DNA of 64,000 bases from positions 496,001 through 560,000 of the forward strand of contig NZ_NBYO01000002.1 of the NCBI RefSeq assembly GCF_002238045.1, in the 5' to 3' direction. Source of the stretch: Notoacmeibacter marinus (GTDB lineage: Bacteria; Pseudomonadota; Alphaproteobacteria; Rhizobiales; Rhizobiaceae). The stretch's first letter is position 1. Each line of letters starts with the position of its first letter. Shown one piece after another: positions 7,477-17,200 of this stretch. Made by a program: the position numbers and the translations under genes. A model generated the notes under the pieces. The model ran no database searches and was not told the origin of the DNA. It saw only the letters and a list, made by a program, of their open reading frames with translations.

Positions 7477-8334
7477 GTGCTGGACGCCCTGCGCCCCCTT
7501 GCCCTTATCCCCTACCCCGAAATCGATCCGGTCATCTTCTCGGTCGGCCCGCTGGCCATCCGCTGGTACGGGCTCGCCTATATTGTCAGCCTGCTGCTGG
7601 CCTGGTTCTACGTCAAGCGCCTGCTGCGCAATAACAGGCTATGGGCACATGGCCACGCGCCGATGACGGCGCAGCAAACCGACGATTTTCTGCTTTGGGC
7701 AATGGTTGGCGTCGTGCTCGGCGGACGTCTCGGCTATGTGCTGTTCTACGAGCCGATGCGCTATCTCTCCGAGCCGGCGGCAATCCTTCAGATCTGGTCG
7801 GGCGGCATGAGCTTTCACGGCGGCGCGCTCGGCACCATCCTCGCCATGATTCTCTACAGTCGCCGCCATGGCATTCCCACCTGGTCAATGCTCGATGTCG
7901 TCGCGGCGGCGGTGCCGATCGGGCTGTTCTTCGGCCGCATCGCCAATTTCATCAATGCCGAATTGTGGGGCGCGCCGACCGACCTGCCCTGGGCGATGAT
8001 CTTTCCGACCGACCCGGAAGGGCTGCCGCGCCATCCGAGCCAGCTCTACGAGGCGTTTCTCGAGGGTATCGTACTGTTTCTCATCCTGCGCTGGCTGACC
8101 CACAGCCGGCTGATGCTCAAACGGCCGAAATTCGTCGGCGGGGCCTTCGTCGCAGGCTATGGCGTCTGCCGCATTCTGGTCGAGTTCGTCCGCGTGCCGG
8201 ATGCCCAGCTCGGCTATCTGTTCGGCGGCTGGCTGACGATGGGCATGGTGCTGTCGATTCCCATGGTGCTGGCAGGCACATGGGCAATGGTGACGGCCCG
8301 CCGGCCGGAGAGCGCACCAGCTTCGTCCGCATGA
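7477..8334 (+). CDS. lgt: Prolipoprotein diacylglyceryl transferase
   Basis: A polytopic inner-membrane enzyme that transfers diacylglycerol from phosphatidylglycerol to the lipobox Cys of prelipoproteins. Visible signatures are [12 protein letters not shown] at the first membrane segment, [23 protein letters not shown] with the essential Arg, and [14 protein letters not shown] with the second Arg. I place the start at GTG 7477 because GGAAGGAAG lies at 7461-7469 with ideal spacing; the in-frame ATGs at 7432 and 7459 lack a ribosome site. This gives 285 residues. It overlaps midA by ATGA. Confidence 0.93.
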   Translation: MLDALRPLALIPYPEIDPVIFSVGPLAIRWYGLAYIVSLLLAWFYVKRLLRNNRLWAHGHAPMTAQQTDDFLLWAMVGVVLGGRLGYVLFYEPMRYLSEPAAILQIWSGGMSFHGGALGTILAMILYSRRHGIPTWSMLDVVAAAVPIGLFFGRIANFINAELWGAPTDLPWAMIFPTDPEGLPRHPSQLYEAFLEGIVLFLILRWLTHSRLMLKRPKFVGGAFVAGYGVCRILVEFVRVPDAQLGYLFGGWLTMGMVLSIPMVLAGTWAMVTARRPESAPASSA

Positions 8335-9401
8335 GTCTGAAAGACAGGATCAGCGCGCAGATCGCCGCGAACGGGCCGATGCGCATTGCCGATTACATGG
8401 CGCTCTGCCTGTTCGATCCGGCGGACGGCTACTACACGACGAAAGAGCCGTTCGGCGCCGATGGCGACTTTACCACCGCGCCGGAGATCAGCCAGATGTT
8501 CGGCGAACTGGTCGGCGCGGCGCTGGTCGGCCACTGGAACAGGCTCGGCGCCCCGCACCCATTCACGCTTGCGGAAATCGGGCCGGGCCGCGGCACGCTT
8601 TTCGCCGATATGAGCCGCACCGTCGCCGCCCTCGCTCCGGATATGATGGAAGCCGCCGATGCCGTGCTGATCGAGGCGAGCCCGCGTCTGCAAACCTTGC
8701 AGGCCGAGCGGCTTGCCGAAACGGGCATCGCGGCAAGGCATGTCGCTTCGCTCGACGACATCGCGCCGGACAGCCCGCTGATCATTGTCGGCAATGAATT
8801 GTTCGATGCCCTGCCCTTCCAGCAATTCGTCAGAACGGAAAAGGGCTGGCGCGAACGCGTCGTTCTGCTGGACGACGAAAACGATCTGGCTTTCGGCATT
8901 GGGCCGGGCACGATCGACGATGCCCTGCTGTCGCCCAGCCTAAAGGCAACTGACATCGGCGCTGTTTTGGAAATCTCGCCGCAGCGTGGAGCCCTGATGG
9001 ATGAGATCGCCCATCGCCTCGCCCGGCAGGGCGGTGCCGCGCTCTTCTTCGATTACGGCCACGTTGACCCCGGCTTCGGCGACACGTTCCAGGCGGTCGC
9101 TCGCCATGCCTATGCCGACCCGCTGGCCGAGCCGGGCCGCGCCGATCTGACCTCCCATGTCGATTTTGCCGCGCTCGCCGCCACCGCCCGAAGCCACGAT
9201 CTGAACGTCACCCTCTCGACGCAGGGCGAGTGGCTGCTGCGCCATGGCCTTCTGGAACGCGCCGGCGCGCTCGGCGCGGGCAAGGACGACCAGACACAGG
9301 ATCATCTCCGCGGCGAAGTGCAGCGTCTCGCCGGCAACGAGCCGGACGAAATGGGCGACCTCTTCAAGGTGATCGAGATCACGCCTTCTCAAACGGAATG
9401 A
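8331..9401 (+). CDS. SAM-dependent methyltransferase, MidA/NDUFAF7 family (COG1565)
   Basis: A 356-residue protein with the SAM-binding block [15 protein letters not shown], then [17 protein letters not shown] and [18 protein letters not shown], all diagnostic of COG1565. The mitochondrial relative NDUFAF7 dimethylates an Arg of a complex I subunit during assembly; the bacterial target is not established. The start overlaps the lgt stop (ATGA), which supports co-translation. A much longer frame extends upstream inside lgt, but that part is a shadow. In many relatives pgeF follows directly; here selO intervenes on the other strand. Confidence 0.88.
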   Translation: MSLKDRISAQIAANGPMRIADYMALCLFDPADGYYTTKEPFGADGDFTTAPEISQMFGELVGAALVGHWNRLGAPHPFTLAEIGPGRGTLFADMSRTVAALAPDMMEAADAVLIEASPRLQTLQAERLAETGIAARHVASLDDIAPDSPLIIVGNELFDALPFQQFVRTEKGWRERVVLLDDENDLAFGIGPGTIDDALLSPSLKATDIGAVLEISPQRGALMDEIAHRLARQGGAALFFDYGHVDPGFGDTFQAVARHAYADPLAEPGRADLTSHVDFAALAATARSHDLNVTLSTQGEWLLRHGLLERAGALGAGKDDQTQDHLRGEVQRLAGNEPDEMGDLFKVIEITPSQTE

Positions 9402-9467
9402 AGGCCGGACGAATTGTCCTTTTCGCAAGGTCAGTTAGCCGGACAATCCGAATCGGGTTTTGAAGAC

Positions 9468-10955
9468 TTACGTCCCACAGAAGGTCGCGGTCACGCGCTG
9501 CTGATCGGTCGGCGGAGCCGCATAATCGGCTTTGTCCGGCCGGCTCTCATAGGGCCGCGACAGCACATCCATCAATTCGTGCATTGGCGTCAGATCACCG
9601 TTCAGCGCCGCCGCGATCATCGCCTCCACCCGATGGTTGCGGGGGATGAAGGCCGGGTTGACCGCATCCATTGCCGCCTGGCGCTCCGCTTCGGATATGC
9701 CCTGCCGAGCCAGACGCCGCCGCCAGACCTCCGCCCATTTGTCAAAGACGGTCGGATCGGCAAAGAGATCGCGCGCTGGCGCGTCGGTAGAAGGCCCACC
9801 CTCATTCGGCAGCTTGCCGAGAGCGCGGAACAGATTGGTGAAATCCACCATATTGGCCGACATGCGCGACAGAAGGTCGGCGACCAGCGCCGGATCGCCC
9901 TCCTCCCGTTCGTCGGCAAGGCCGATCTTGCTGCGGAATCGCGCGACAATGGCCGCATCGAAACGCGGCGACACGCTGTCGATCAGCGCCTGCGCATCGG
10001 CGATGGCCAGATCCTTGTCCCCGTTCAGGATCGGAAGAAGCGCCGAGGCCAGGATCGCTAGGTTCCATTGGGCGATGGGCGGCTGGTTGGAATAGGCGTA
10101 GCGCCCGCCCCGGTCGATCGACGAGAACACCGTATCGGGGTGGTAATCGTCCATGAAGGCGCAGGGACCGTAATCGATGGTTTCGCCCGATAGCGTCATA
10201 TTGTCGGTGTTCATCACGCCGTGGATGAAGCCGATGGACTGCCAGTGGCTGACCAGCGCGACCTGCGCATCGATAACCGCCTCCAGCATCGCGAGATACG
10301 GGTTCTCGGCCTCTCGCGCTTTGGGATAGTGCCGGGCGATGACATGATCGGCCAGCATTTTGACAGCCTCCACATCGCGTCGCGCCGAGAAATACTGGAA
10401 CGTGCCGACCCGGATATGGGATCGAGCGACGCGCGTCAGCACCGCGCCCGGCAGAACCGTCTCGCGGACCACCTCATTGCCTGTGGCAACAGCCGCCAGC
10501 GACCGCGTGGTCGGCACGCCGAGCGCCGCCATCGCTTCGGAAACGACATATTCGCGTAGCACCGGTCCGAGCCAGGCAAGCCCGTCGCCGCCCCGGCTGA
10601 ACGGCGTCGGCCCGCCGCCCTTCAATTGCAGATCGCGCCGGACGCCGTCCGTGCCGGTTACTTCGCCGATCAAAATAGCGCGTCCGTCGCCGAGCTGCGG
10701 CACCCAGCCGCCGAACTGGTGACCGGCATAGGCCATGGCGATGGAGGCTGCTCCCTCCGGCAGGCGCTGGCCCGACAGCATGGCGAGCCCTTCCTCGCTG
10801 CGGAGCCATGCGGCATCGAGACCGAGCACTTCGGCCAACCCCTTGTTCAAGGCCAGCAGCGCCGGCGCTTTGGGCCTTGCCGGGGCAACCCGGGCGTAGA
10901 AGCGTTCTGGCAGTTGGGTATAGCTGTTGTGGAATGTCGGAAATTGCTCTGTCAT
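9468..10955 (-). CDS. selO: Protein adenylyltransferase SelO (YdiU family)
   Basis: A 495-residue pseudokinase-fold enzyme that AMPylates protein substrates. Characteristic segments are MAYAGHQFGGWVPQLGDGRA, LQLKGGGPTPFSRGGDGLAW, GVPTTRSLAAV, HGVMNTDNMTLSG and IDYGPCAFMDDYHP, which carry the nucleotide and metal-binding residues. The extreme C-terminus ends in Cys-Gly-Thr, so Cys occupies the third-from-last position that is selenocysteine in animal SelO. The ATG at 10955 is chosen; upstream codons lie in the divergent gene. It is divergent from pgeF and interrupts the usual midA-pgeF order. Confidence 0.93.
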   Translation of the reverse strand: MTEQFPTFHNSYTQLPERFYARVAPARPKAPALLALNKGLAEVLGLDAAWLRSEEGLAMLSGQRLPEGAASIAMAYAGHQFGGWVPQLGDGRAILIGEVTGTDGVRRDLQLKGGGPTPFSRGGDGLAWLGPVLREYVVSEAMAALGVPTTRSLAAVATGNEVVRETVLPGAVLTRVARSHIRVGTFQYFSARRDVEAVKMLADHVIARHYPKAREAENPYLAMLEAVIDAQVALVSHWQSIGFIHGVMNTDNMTLSGETIDYGPCAFMDDYHPDTVFSSIDRGGRYAYSNQPPIAQWNLAILASALLPILNGDKDLAIADAQALIDSVSPRFDAAIVARFRSKIGLADEREEGDPALVADLLSRMSANMVDFTNLFRALGKLPNEGGPSTDAPARDLFADPTVFDKWAEVWRRRLARQGISEAERQAAMDAVNPAFIPRNHRVEAMIAAALNGDLTPMHELMDVLSRPYESRPDKADYAAPPTDQQRVTATFCGT

Positions 10956-11049
10956 GATCCTGCCGGTTCGGCCGCGCACTGTTCTGGCGCTTTCCCGTTC
11001 TATGTAGGTCGTCCAGACCGCCTCGAAACCACCGGAGAGCGACCAGCCC

Positions 11050-11853
11050 ATGACGTCTGAGACCGAAATGAAAGAAGGGCGCGAAGTGCCGCCCATCATT
11101 CGCCATGGCGCCCTCGATGCCTTGAAAGGCATTCGCCACGGCTTTTTCACCCGGCAGGGCGGTGTCTCGAACGGTATCTACGACTCGCTCAATATCGGCG
11201 CCGGTAGCGATGACGAGCCGGGCAAAGTCGAGACTAATCGCCGGCGCGTGGCGGACGCCCTCGGCAGCGATCCGCTGGTCTCGACACCCTGGCAGATCCA
11301 CTCGCCCGATGTCGTTACCATCGACGCCCCGCTTTCCGGCGAGCGTCCGAAATCCGATGCGTTGGTGACGAAGACGCCGGACGTCGCCATTGGCGTGGTG
11401 ACGGCCGATTGCGGGCCGGTCCTCTTTGCCGATCCCGACGCCGGTGTGATCGGCGCGGCCCATGCCGGCTGGCGCGGGGCCTTCAGCGGTATTCTGGAAA
11501 ACACCGTCCACGCAATGGAGGCGCTCGGCGCGGAACGCCAGCGCATTGTCGCTATCCTCGGCCCATCGATCAGCCAGCCCTCCTATGAGGTCGGGCCCGA
11601 ATTCGTCGAACGCTTTCTGATGGCGAACGAAGACAACCACCGCTGGTTCGCCCCGTCCCAGAAGACGGGTCATGCTCTTTTCGATCTCGTGGGCTTTACG
11701 CTGAACAGGCTGGCAGAGTTCGGCGTACAGGCCGAGACGCTGGGGCTCTGCACTTATGAGGACGAGCACCGCTTCTTCTCCTATCGCCGCACCACCCATC
11801 GCGGCGAAGGAGATTACGGCCGACAGATCAGCGCGATCATGCTGGCCCGTTAA
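11050..11853 (+). CDS. pgeF: Peptidoglycan editing factor PgeF (laccase-domain, YfiH family)
   Basis: A 267-residue YfiH-type protein. Conserved metal and catalytic regions are visible: [18 protein letters not shown], the His in [10 protein letters not shown], the Cys in [10 protein letters not shown] and the His in [11 protein letters not shown]. PgeF removes L-Ser wrongly incorporated into the peptidoglycan stem peptide in E. coli; the family was earlier annotated as polyphenol oxidase and has purine nucleoside activities. Length is normal. It is divergent from selO over 94 bases, which must hold both promoters. Confidence 0.9.
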   Translation: MTSETEMKEGREVPPIIRHGALDALKGIRHGFFTRQGGVSNGIYDSLNIGAGSDDEPGKVETNRRRVADALGSDPLVSTPWQIHSPDVVTIDAPLSGERPKSDALVTKTPDVAIGVVTADCGPVLFADPDAGVIGAAHAGWRGAFSGILENTVHAMEALGAERQRIVAILGPSISQPSYEVGPEFVERFLMANEDNHRWFAPSQKTGHALFDLVGFTLNRLAEFGVQAETLGLCTYEDEHRFFSYRRTTHRGEGDYGRQISAIMLAR

Positions 11854-11945
11854 GCTTCTCCACACCTCCCCATCTCATCGCGGGTTGCAAAGGGCGGCCC
11901 TGCCCCTTATGGCAGCGGCAGGACATCGGCCGGAACGTTTTTTTG

Positions 11946-12878
11946 ATGAAGCTCTTCGCGGGTAACAGCAATTCGCATCTGGCCGACGCCGTCGCCAGCT
12001 ATCTTGATATTTCGCTTGGCAAGGCTTCGGTCCGCCGTTTCGCGGATCAGGAAATATTCGTCGAGATCAACGAGAATGTGCGTGGCGAGGACGTGTTCGT
12101 CCTGCAGTCCACCTCGTTCCCGACGAACGACCACCTCATGGAACTGCTGATCATGATCGACGCGTTCCGTCGTTCATCGGCAAAGCGCATCACGGCGGTC
12201 ATTCCTTATTTCGGCTATGCCCGACAGGACCGCAAACCTGCCGCGCGTACGCCCATCTCCGCCAAGCTCGTCGCCAATCTGATTACCGAGGCGGGAGCCG
12301 ACCGCGTCCTGACGCTGGACCTTCACGCCGGGCAAATTCAGGGTTTCTTCGACATTCCGACCGACAATCTCTACGCGGTGCCGGTCATCTCGCGCGACGT
12401 GAAGGCCAAATACGACCTCTCCAACACCATGGTCGTTTCGCCCGATGTGGGTGGCGTGGTACGCGCCCGGGCTTTAGCCAAACGTCTCGATGCACTGCTT
12501 GCCATCGTCGACAAGCGACGCGACCGCCCCGGCGAATCCGAGGTCATGAACGTGATCGGCGATGTTACCGGCAAGGATTGCATCCTGATCGACGATATCA
12601 TCGATTCCGGTGGCACGCTCTGCAATGCCGCCGCGACCATCATGGATCGCGGCGCGAAATCCGTCACGGCCTACATCACCCATGGCGTGCTGTCGGGCAA
12701 GGCGGTGGAGCGGATCGAAACGTCCAAGCTGAAGGAATTGGTCATCACCGATTCCATCCAGCCGACCGAAGCGGTCAAGAACGCCGAGAAAATCCGCGTT
12801 CTTTCGATCGATCAGCTGATCGGCGAAGCCATCAATCGCACGGCGCTGGAGCAGTCGGTCTCTTCGCTCTTCGATTGA
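11946..12878 (+). CDS. prs: Ribose-phosphate pyrophosphokinase
   Basis: A 310-residue PRPP synthetase. It makes phosphoribosyl pyrophosphate from ribose 5-phosphate and ATP for purine, pyrimidine, His and Trp synthesis. Seen in the sequence are MKLFAGNSN at the start, [18 protein letters not shown], the ATP/flexible-loop region [23 protein letters not shown] and the PRPP loop [18 protein letters not shown]. The ATG at 11946 is used; a TTG one codon upstream is in frame. A strong bidirectional terminator follows. apt, a PRPP user, lies 5 kb away. Confidence 0.96.
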   Translation: MKLFAGNSNSHLADAVASYLDISLGKASVRRFADQEIFVEINENVRGEDVFVLQSTSFPTNDHLMELLIMIDAFRRSSAKRITAVIPYFGYARQDRKPAARTPISAKLVANLITEAGADRVLTLDLHAGQIQGFFDIPTDNLYAVPVISRDVKAKYDLSNTMVVSPDVGGVVRARALAKRLDALLAIVDKRRDRPGESEVMNVIGDVTGKDCILIDDIIDSGGTLCNAAATIMDRGAKSVTAYITHGVLSGKAVERIETSKLKELVITDSIQPTEAVKNAEKIRVLSIDQLIGEAINRTALEQSVSSLFD

Positions 12879-12914
12879 ACGGAAACGCGGCGTTTTTTTC
12901 CAAAGCAGTCCAGC

Positions 12915-12942
12915 AAAAAGGGCGCCGATTGGCGCCCCTTCT
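12915..12942. terminator. Bidirectional terminator between prs and the convergent secreted-protein gene
   Basis: AAGGGCGCC (12918-12926) and GGCGCC plus CCCTT (12931-12940) form a hairpin with loop GATT and one extra C. On the minus strand it is followed by a run of five T, and on the plus strand by CTTCTC. It can stop transcription from both convergent genes. Confidence 0.75.
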
Positions 12943-12967
12943 CATTCAAGCCGCGTGGCCGGACCGA

Positions 12968-13393
12968 TCACATGCCGTCGATGGCCTTCACGACCGGCTC
13001 GCCATTACGCATGGTCGGCGTATCGACATCGGTCGAGCCCGGACCGAAATCATAGGTCGTGTTGTCATTGGTCTCGTCATGAAGCATCAGCGACAGACCC
13101 GGTCCCGGCGTACCGGTCAACTCGATGGAAAGATCATCGGTGCTGCCGGGCTGGACCGCAATGTGACCGAGATTGGCGGGAGCCGCGCCTTCTGCGTCGT
13201 CATGCACGACCAGATAACCGGCCGTATCGGTGTTGACGCTGATGCCTGTGATCTTGCCGTCCTCGACTTTTGCGTTATCGACGCCGATCATGGCTGCTGA
13301 ACTGGCCTGATCGTTGTCGTTGTTGTCCTGCGCATAGGCGCCGGAAACACCAAGTGCGAAAGCCGCTGCGGTCGTAAGAATAAGCTTGTTCAT
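12968..13393 (-). CDS. Secreted DUF7282-like protein
   Basis: A 141-residue exported protein. A clear signal peptide (MNKLILTTAAAFALGVSGAYA, cleavage at about residue 21) is followed by an Asp/Asn-rich linker and a beta-rich domain with VNTDTAGYLVVHDDAEGAAP. This repeat-like sandwich resembles the DUF7282 family found in archaeal and alphaproteobacterial secreted proteins. GGAGG with 5-base spacing precedes the ATG at 13393, which decides the start. It is probably periplasmic. It is divergent from rplY and convergent with prs. Function unknown; family name is from recall of its pattern and is tentative. Confidence 0.75.
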   Translation of the reverse strand: MNKLILTTAAAFALGVSGAYAQDNNDNDQASSAAMIGVDNAKVEDGKITGISVNTDTAGYLVVHDDAEGAAPANLGHIAVQPGSTDDLSIELTGTPGPGLSLMLHDETNDNTTYDFGPGSTDVDTPTMRNGEPVVKAIDGM

Positions 13394-13663
13394 ATCGTCC
13401 TCCAAAAGTCGAAGCGATCGCATGATCATCGCGCGATCGTCGTCAGGTAGAGAACGGACTGCCGGCGTTTCCTGTTCCATGGCCATTTCAGGGAATTTTC
13501 ATGGCGCTTGCCCTTACTCCCGCAATGCGATAAGGCCCCTGCCAGCCACGCAGACACCCTTGGAGGCACCGTGGTCGGGGCGAAGGACGGGCAGCCGTCG
13601 GTTCGCCCTCCGGCGTTTTGGCACAGCGAAAACGTCACTCCATAATTTGAAAGGAACTACGCT

Positions 13664-14392
13664 ATGAGCGAGAGCTACGAGCTCGCGGCCGAGCGTCGCG
13701 AACGGGTCGGTAAGGGGTCCGCCCGCGCACTGCGCCGTGAAAACAAGATCCCCGCCGTGATTTACGGCGACAAGAAAGACCCCCTGTCCATCGCCCTGCC
13801 CTATAAGGACGTGCACCTGAAGGCGACCACGCCCGGCTTCCTCACCACCATCGCGACGATCGATGTGGATGGCGAGAAGATCCAGGTCCTGCCGAAGGAT
13901 TTTCAGGTCGATGTGGTGAAGGACTTCACCATGCATGTGGACTTCCTGCGGGTCGGCAAGAACACGCAGGTGACGGTGGCGATCCCCGTGCACTTCATCA
14001 ATGAAGAGCAGTCGCCAGGCCTCCACCCAACCGCAAGCGAAGACGAGAACGGCGATCCCATCGTGCCGGGCGTTCTGAACGTCGTTCGCCACGAAGTGGA
14101 AGTGGTCTGCGCCGCAACGTCCATTCCGGACGCGCTGGAGCTCGATCTTGCGGGCGCCGAGATGGGCGCGTCGCTTCACATTTCGAGCGTCAAGCTGCCG
14201 AAAGGCGTAGAGCCGACCATCACCGACCGCGATTTCACCATTGCAACGATCGCCGCCGCCGATTCCCTGGCTTCGCAGAGCGACGACGAGGAAGTGACCG
14301 AGACGGAAGTGATCGAACAGAATGTCGACACGGTCGAGGGCGAAGAATCCGCCACCGAAGAAGCCGGTACGGACCGTCCCGATCAGGACTGA
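13664..14392 (+). CDS. rplY: 50S ribosomal protein L25/general stress protein Ctc
   Basis: A 242-residue long-form L25 (TL5/Ctc type). The N-terminal 5S-rRNA-binding domain begins [23 protein letters not shown] and includes [12 protein letters not shown]. It is followed by the Ctc beta domain, then an acidic C-terminal tail rich in Glu/Asp/Thr (about residues 205-242). It binds 5S rRNA in the large subunit. AAAGGAA precedes the ATG. A perfect terminator separates it from pth, yet the rplY-pth-ychF order is the common alphaproteobacterial arrangement. It is preceded by a 270-base divergent promoter gap. Confidence 0.95.
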   Translation: MSESYELAAERRERVGKGSARALRRENKIPAVIYGDKKDPLSIALPYKDVHLKATTPGFLTTIATIDVDGEKIQVLPKDFQVDVVKDFTMHVDFLRVGKNTQVTVAIPVHFINEEQSPGLHPTASEDENGDPIVPGVLNVVRHEVEVVCAATSIPDALELDLAGAEMGASLHISSVKLPKGVEPTITDRDFTIATIAAADSLASQSDDEEVTETEVIEQNVDTVEGEESATEEAGTDRPDQD

Positions 14393-14421
14393 GGCAAAAG
14401 CCGGTCCATGAGAATGATACG

Positions 14422-14450
14422 AAGGGGCGGAGCGATCCGCCCCTTTTCTT
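14422..14450 (+). terminator. Rho-independent terminator after rplY
   Basis: A perfect 10-bp stem AAGGGGCGGA (14422-14431)/TCCGCCCCTT (14436-14445) with GCGA tetraloop is followed by TTCTTTT. It lies 30 bases after the rplY stop. Confidence 0.85.
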
Positions 14451-14501
14451 TTGGCCCGTGCTTTGCCAAGTGCGGAACTGGCAAAACGGAAAGGTGACGT
14501 C

Positions 14502-15269
14502 ATGTTGCTGATCGTCGGTCTCGGCAATCCCGGGACGAAATATGCGGGCAACCGGCACAATATCGGCTTCATGGCGGCCGACAAGATCGCCCGGCGGCAC
14601 GGCTTCGGCCCGTTCACGAAAAAGTTTCAGGGCGAACTGGCGGAAGGCCGGCTTGGCGGCGACAAAGCGCTGATCCTCAAGCCCCAGACCTATATGAACG
14701 AAAGCGGCCGCGCGGTCGGCGAAGCCATGCGCTTCTACAAGCTTGAGACATCCGATCTCATCGTCCTCTACGATGAACTGGACCTTGCACCGGGCAAGGT
14801 GCGCGTGAAGACCGGCGGCGGCGCGGGCGGCCATAACGGCATTCGCTCCATCGACGCCCATTGCAGCAAGGACTATCGGCGCGTGCGCATCGGCATCGGC
14901 CATCCGGGCGGCAAGGAACTCGTCACCCGTCATGTGCTCGGCGATTTCGCCAAGGCAGACGCAGAGTGGCTGGAGCCGCTGCTGGACGCGATTGCCGACG
15001 CCATGCCGATGCTTGCGGAAGGCAAGGACAGCGACTTCATGAACAGGGTCGCGCTGGCGATGCAGGGCAAGGCCCCGGCACCGAAGAACAAGGCGGCGTC
15101 AGCAAAACCCACGCGGCCAAAGGTCGGCGAAGGCGCCGCCCCCAACAAAAAGCCGGCGCCAAAGGGCAAGAGCCATATCCATCAGGCCCGCCAGAACGGT
15201 CCTGCCATCGCCCCGCCCACCACCGGCCCGATGGCGGAAATGCTGAAGAAGTTGCTGGGGAAGGGGTGA
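14502..15269 (+). CDS. pth: Peptidyl-tRNA hydrolase
   Basis: A 255-residue enzyme that releases peptides from tRNA after abortive translation. Conserved parts are [20 protein letters not shown] (catalytic His20), [21 protein letters not shown] and [13 protein letters not shown]. After the catalytic domain (about 1-190) comes a Lys/Pro/Ala-rich tail of about 65 residues, longer than in E. coli Pth (194 residues) but common in rhizobial versions. The ATG at 14502 is preceded by a GGAAAGG ribosome site. It follows rplY after a terminator, so it probably has its own promoter or reads through. Confidence 0.95.
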   Translation: MLLIVGLGNPGTKYAGNRHNIGFMAADKIARRHGFGPFTKKFQGELAEGRLGGDKALILKPQTYMNESGRAVGEAMRFYKLETSDLIVLYDELDLAPGKVRVKTGGGAGGHNGIRSIDAHCSKDYRRVRIGIGHPGGKELVTRHVLGDFAKADAEWLEPLLDAIADAMPMLAEGKDSDFMNRVALAMQGKAPAPKNKAASAKPTRPKVGEGAAPNKKPAPKGKSHIHQARQNGPAIAPPTTGPMAEMLKKLLGKG

Positions 15270-15324
15270 AAAGCATGTAGCGACTCGCTATATTCTTATT
15301 CAGGTTTGTTGAGGGAGCAGTGTC

Positions 15325-15552
15325 ATGGAAAGGGAACTGCTGAATTTCCAAGTTTTGGCCGAAGACGGATATATACGAAATGCCAAGCTAATAGAAAGAG
15401 CGGTTGATTTTACTCTGCTCGGCGGACCAAAAGATATAAGGACAGAAGAGATTATTTTTATCGATGGCGTATCTGGACCGATCTCATACAAAGAAAGCGA
15501 ACAGGCTTTAACGGACACGGCTGAACGAGTTTATAAACTCTTAAATGAGTAG
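15325..15552 (+). CDS. Small AT-rich orphan protein between pth and clpS
   Basis: A 75-residue frame with ATG at 15325 and a GAGGGAG ribosome site. The protein begins MERELLNFQVLAEDGYIRN and is mixed alpha/beta with no signal or membrane segment. GC is clearly below that of the neighbours, and it uses ATA, AGA, AGG and TTA codons that are rare in this genome, which points to horizontal acquisition. It splits the usual pth-ychF neighbourhood. I recognise no family. It could be a decayed immunity or phage-type small gene. Confidence 0.6.
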   Translation: MERELLNFQVLAEDGYIRNAKLIERAVDFTLLGGPKDIRTEEIIFIDGVSGPISYKESEQALTDTAERVYKLLNE

Positions 15553-15615
15553 CAATTAAGCACTTTCTCAGTATGCTGTGCTGCATTTGTTGTCAGGTTG
15601 ATTGGTATAAATATC

Positions 15616-15945
15616 TCACTCCTCCGGTTCGGTGGTGAACATCAGCGGAAAACCTTCGCTTTTGGCGAGGTCTGTGCCCTCCTTCGCCTTTTCCTCGGCG
15701 ATCTCGCGCGTCGCGACCGTGACGACACAGCTTCCCATGCGATGCGCGGTCATCATCAGCCGGTGAGCGGTGTCGGTCGGAATGCGGAAGACGGCGCACA
15801 GCACCATGGTGACGAAATCGCGCGGCGTGTAATCGTCGTTCAGTAGAATCACCTTGTAGAGTCGCGGTTTCTCCACCTTGGGCTCGGTGATCGTTCCGCG
15901 CTCGATCTCCGGCGCATCATCAAGAAGGGTCGGGCTGTCAGTCAT
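15616..15945 (-). CDS. clpS: ATP-dependent Clp protease adaptor ClpS
   Basis: A 109-residue adaptor that delivers N-end-rule substrates to ClpAP. The core YKVILLNDDYTPRDFVTMVL (about residues 30-49) has the substrate-pocket residues N-D-D, and VVTVATREIAEEKA follows with the ClpA-contacting helix. A long variable N-terminal tail of about 25 residues is rich in acidic residues and Pro. The start at 15945 is the natural ATG; a much longer frame upstream runs antisense through ychF and is not coding. clpA is not in this window. It is divergent from ychF. Confidence 0.94.
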   Translation of the reverse strand: MTDSPTLLDDAPEIERGTITEPKVEKPRLYKVILLNDDYTPRDFVTMVLCAVFRIPTDTAHRLMMTAHRMGSCVVTVATREIAEEKAKEGTDLAKSEGFPLMFTTEPEE

Positions 15946-15992
15946 GGCAAGCCTCGTTTGCAGGCGGATCGAGACCGATATTAGAGCAGCGC

Positions 15993-16021
15993 TTGACGCC
16001 TGCCCTCCCCTCGCCCATAGC
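15993..16021 (+). promoter_or_regulatory. Predicted sigma70 promoter of ychF
   Basis: TTGACG (15993-15998), preceded by C to give the alphaproteobacterial CTTGAC form, a 17-base spacer and CATAGC (16016-16021). The ychF start is 42 bases downstream. Confidence 0.5.
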
Positions 16022-16062
16022 CTGCCGGAAAATCGAGCACGTTTCCAAGGACCGATCCACCC

Positions 16063-17166
16063 ATGGGTTTCAAATGCGGCATCGTCGGACTGCCCAATGT
16101 CGGCAAGTCGACCCTCTTCAACGCCCTGACCAGGACCGCCGCGGCGCAGGCCGCCAACTACCCCTTCTGCACCATCGAGCCGAACACCGGCGAAGTGGCC
16201 GTACCCGATAGCCGCATGAAGGCGATCGCGAGCATCGCCGGCAGCAAGGAAGTCATCCCGACGCGTATCTCCTTCGTCGATATTGCCGGCCTCGTTCGCG
16301 GCGCAAGCAAAGGCGAAGGGCTCGGCAACCAGTTCCTCGCCAATATTCGCGAAGTCGACGCCATCGTCCATGTGCTGCGCTGCTTCGAGGATGGCGATAT
16401 CACCCATGTGGAGGGGCGGATCGACCCCGTTGCCGATGCCAATACGGTCGAGACCGAGCTGATGCTGGCCGATCTGGACAGCCTGGAAAAGCGCATCGTC
16501 GGCACGCGCAAGAAGGCGACCGGCAAGGACAAGGAATCCATCACCATATTGCCGATGATGGAGAGGGCGCTGTCGCTGCTGCAGGAGGGCAAACCCGTTC
16601 GCCTGATGCTGGATGGCATCGCGGCCGAAGACCTGAAAATCCTGCGCGGCCTGAACCTCCTGACCAGCAAGCCCGTCCTCTATGTCTGCAATGTCGCCGA
16701 GGAAGACGCCACCAAGGGCAACGATCACAGCGCCGCCGTCCAGGCGATGGCGGACGAACAGGGCGCATCGACCGTCGTCATTTCCGCCGCCATCGAAGCG
16801 GAGATCGCCCAACTCGACGATGCGGAAGCCGCTGAATATATGGAAACGATGGGACTGGAGGAGCCTGGTCTCGACCGGCTGATCCGGGCCGGTTACGAAC
16901 TGCTCGACCTCATCACCTATTTCACCGCCGGTCCGAAGGAGACTCGCGCCTGGACCGTGACGCGCGGCACCAAGGCGCCCGGCGCGGCCGGTGTGATTCA
17001 TACCGATTTCGAGCGCGGCTTCATCCGCGCCCAGACCATTGCGTACCCCGATTATGTCGCGCTGAAGGGCGAGCAGGGCGCCAAGGAAGCCGGCAAGGCC
17101 CGCGATGAAGGCAAGGAATATGTCGTGCAGGATGGCGACGTGCTGCTGTTCCGCTTCAACACCTGA
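16063..17166 (+). CDS. ychF: Redox-regulated ATPase YchF
   Basis: A 367-residue Obg-family P-loop protein. G1 is GLPNVGKSTLFNAL, with switch regions NYPFCTIEPNTG and DIAGLVRGASKGEGLGNQFL. The G4 motif is the noncanonical form typical of YchF, which makes it prefer ATP over GTP. A TGS-like C-terminal domain ends GDVLLFRFNT. It binds ribosomes and influences oxidative-stress responses in E. coli. Length matches the family (about 363). It is the expected neighbour of pth and rplY. Confidence 0.96.
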   Translation: MGFKCGIVGLPNVGKSTLFNALTRTAAAQAANYPFCTIEPNTGEVAVPDSRMKAIASIAGSKEVIPTRISFVDIAGLVRGASKGEGLGNQFLANIREVDAIVHVLRCFEDGDITHVEGRIDPVADANTVETELMLADLDSLEKRIVGTRKKATGKDKESITILPMMERALSLLQEGKPVRLMLDGIAAEDLKILRGLNLLTSKPVLYVCNVAEEDATKGNDHSAAVQAMADEQGASTVVISAAIEAEIAQLDDAEAAEYMETMGLEEPGLDRLIRAGYELLDLITYFTAGPKETRAWTVTRGTKAPGAAGVIHTDFERGFIRAQTIAYPDYVALKGEQGAKEAGKARDEGKEYVVQDGDVLLFRFNT

Positions 17167-17200
17167 TGTTGGCGACGGGGCGAAATGACGGAACGATGAG

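Noticed and set aside
7641-9401. A 586-codon plus-strand frame running through lgt into midA
   Set aside because: The first 230 codons are a shadow of lgt. The midA protein begins at 8331, coupled by ATGA.
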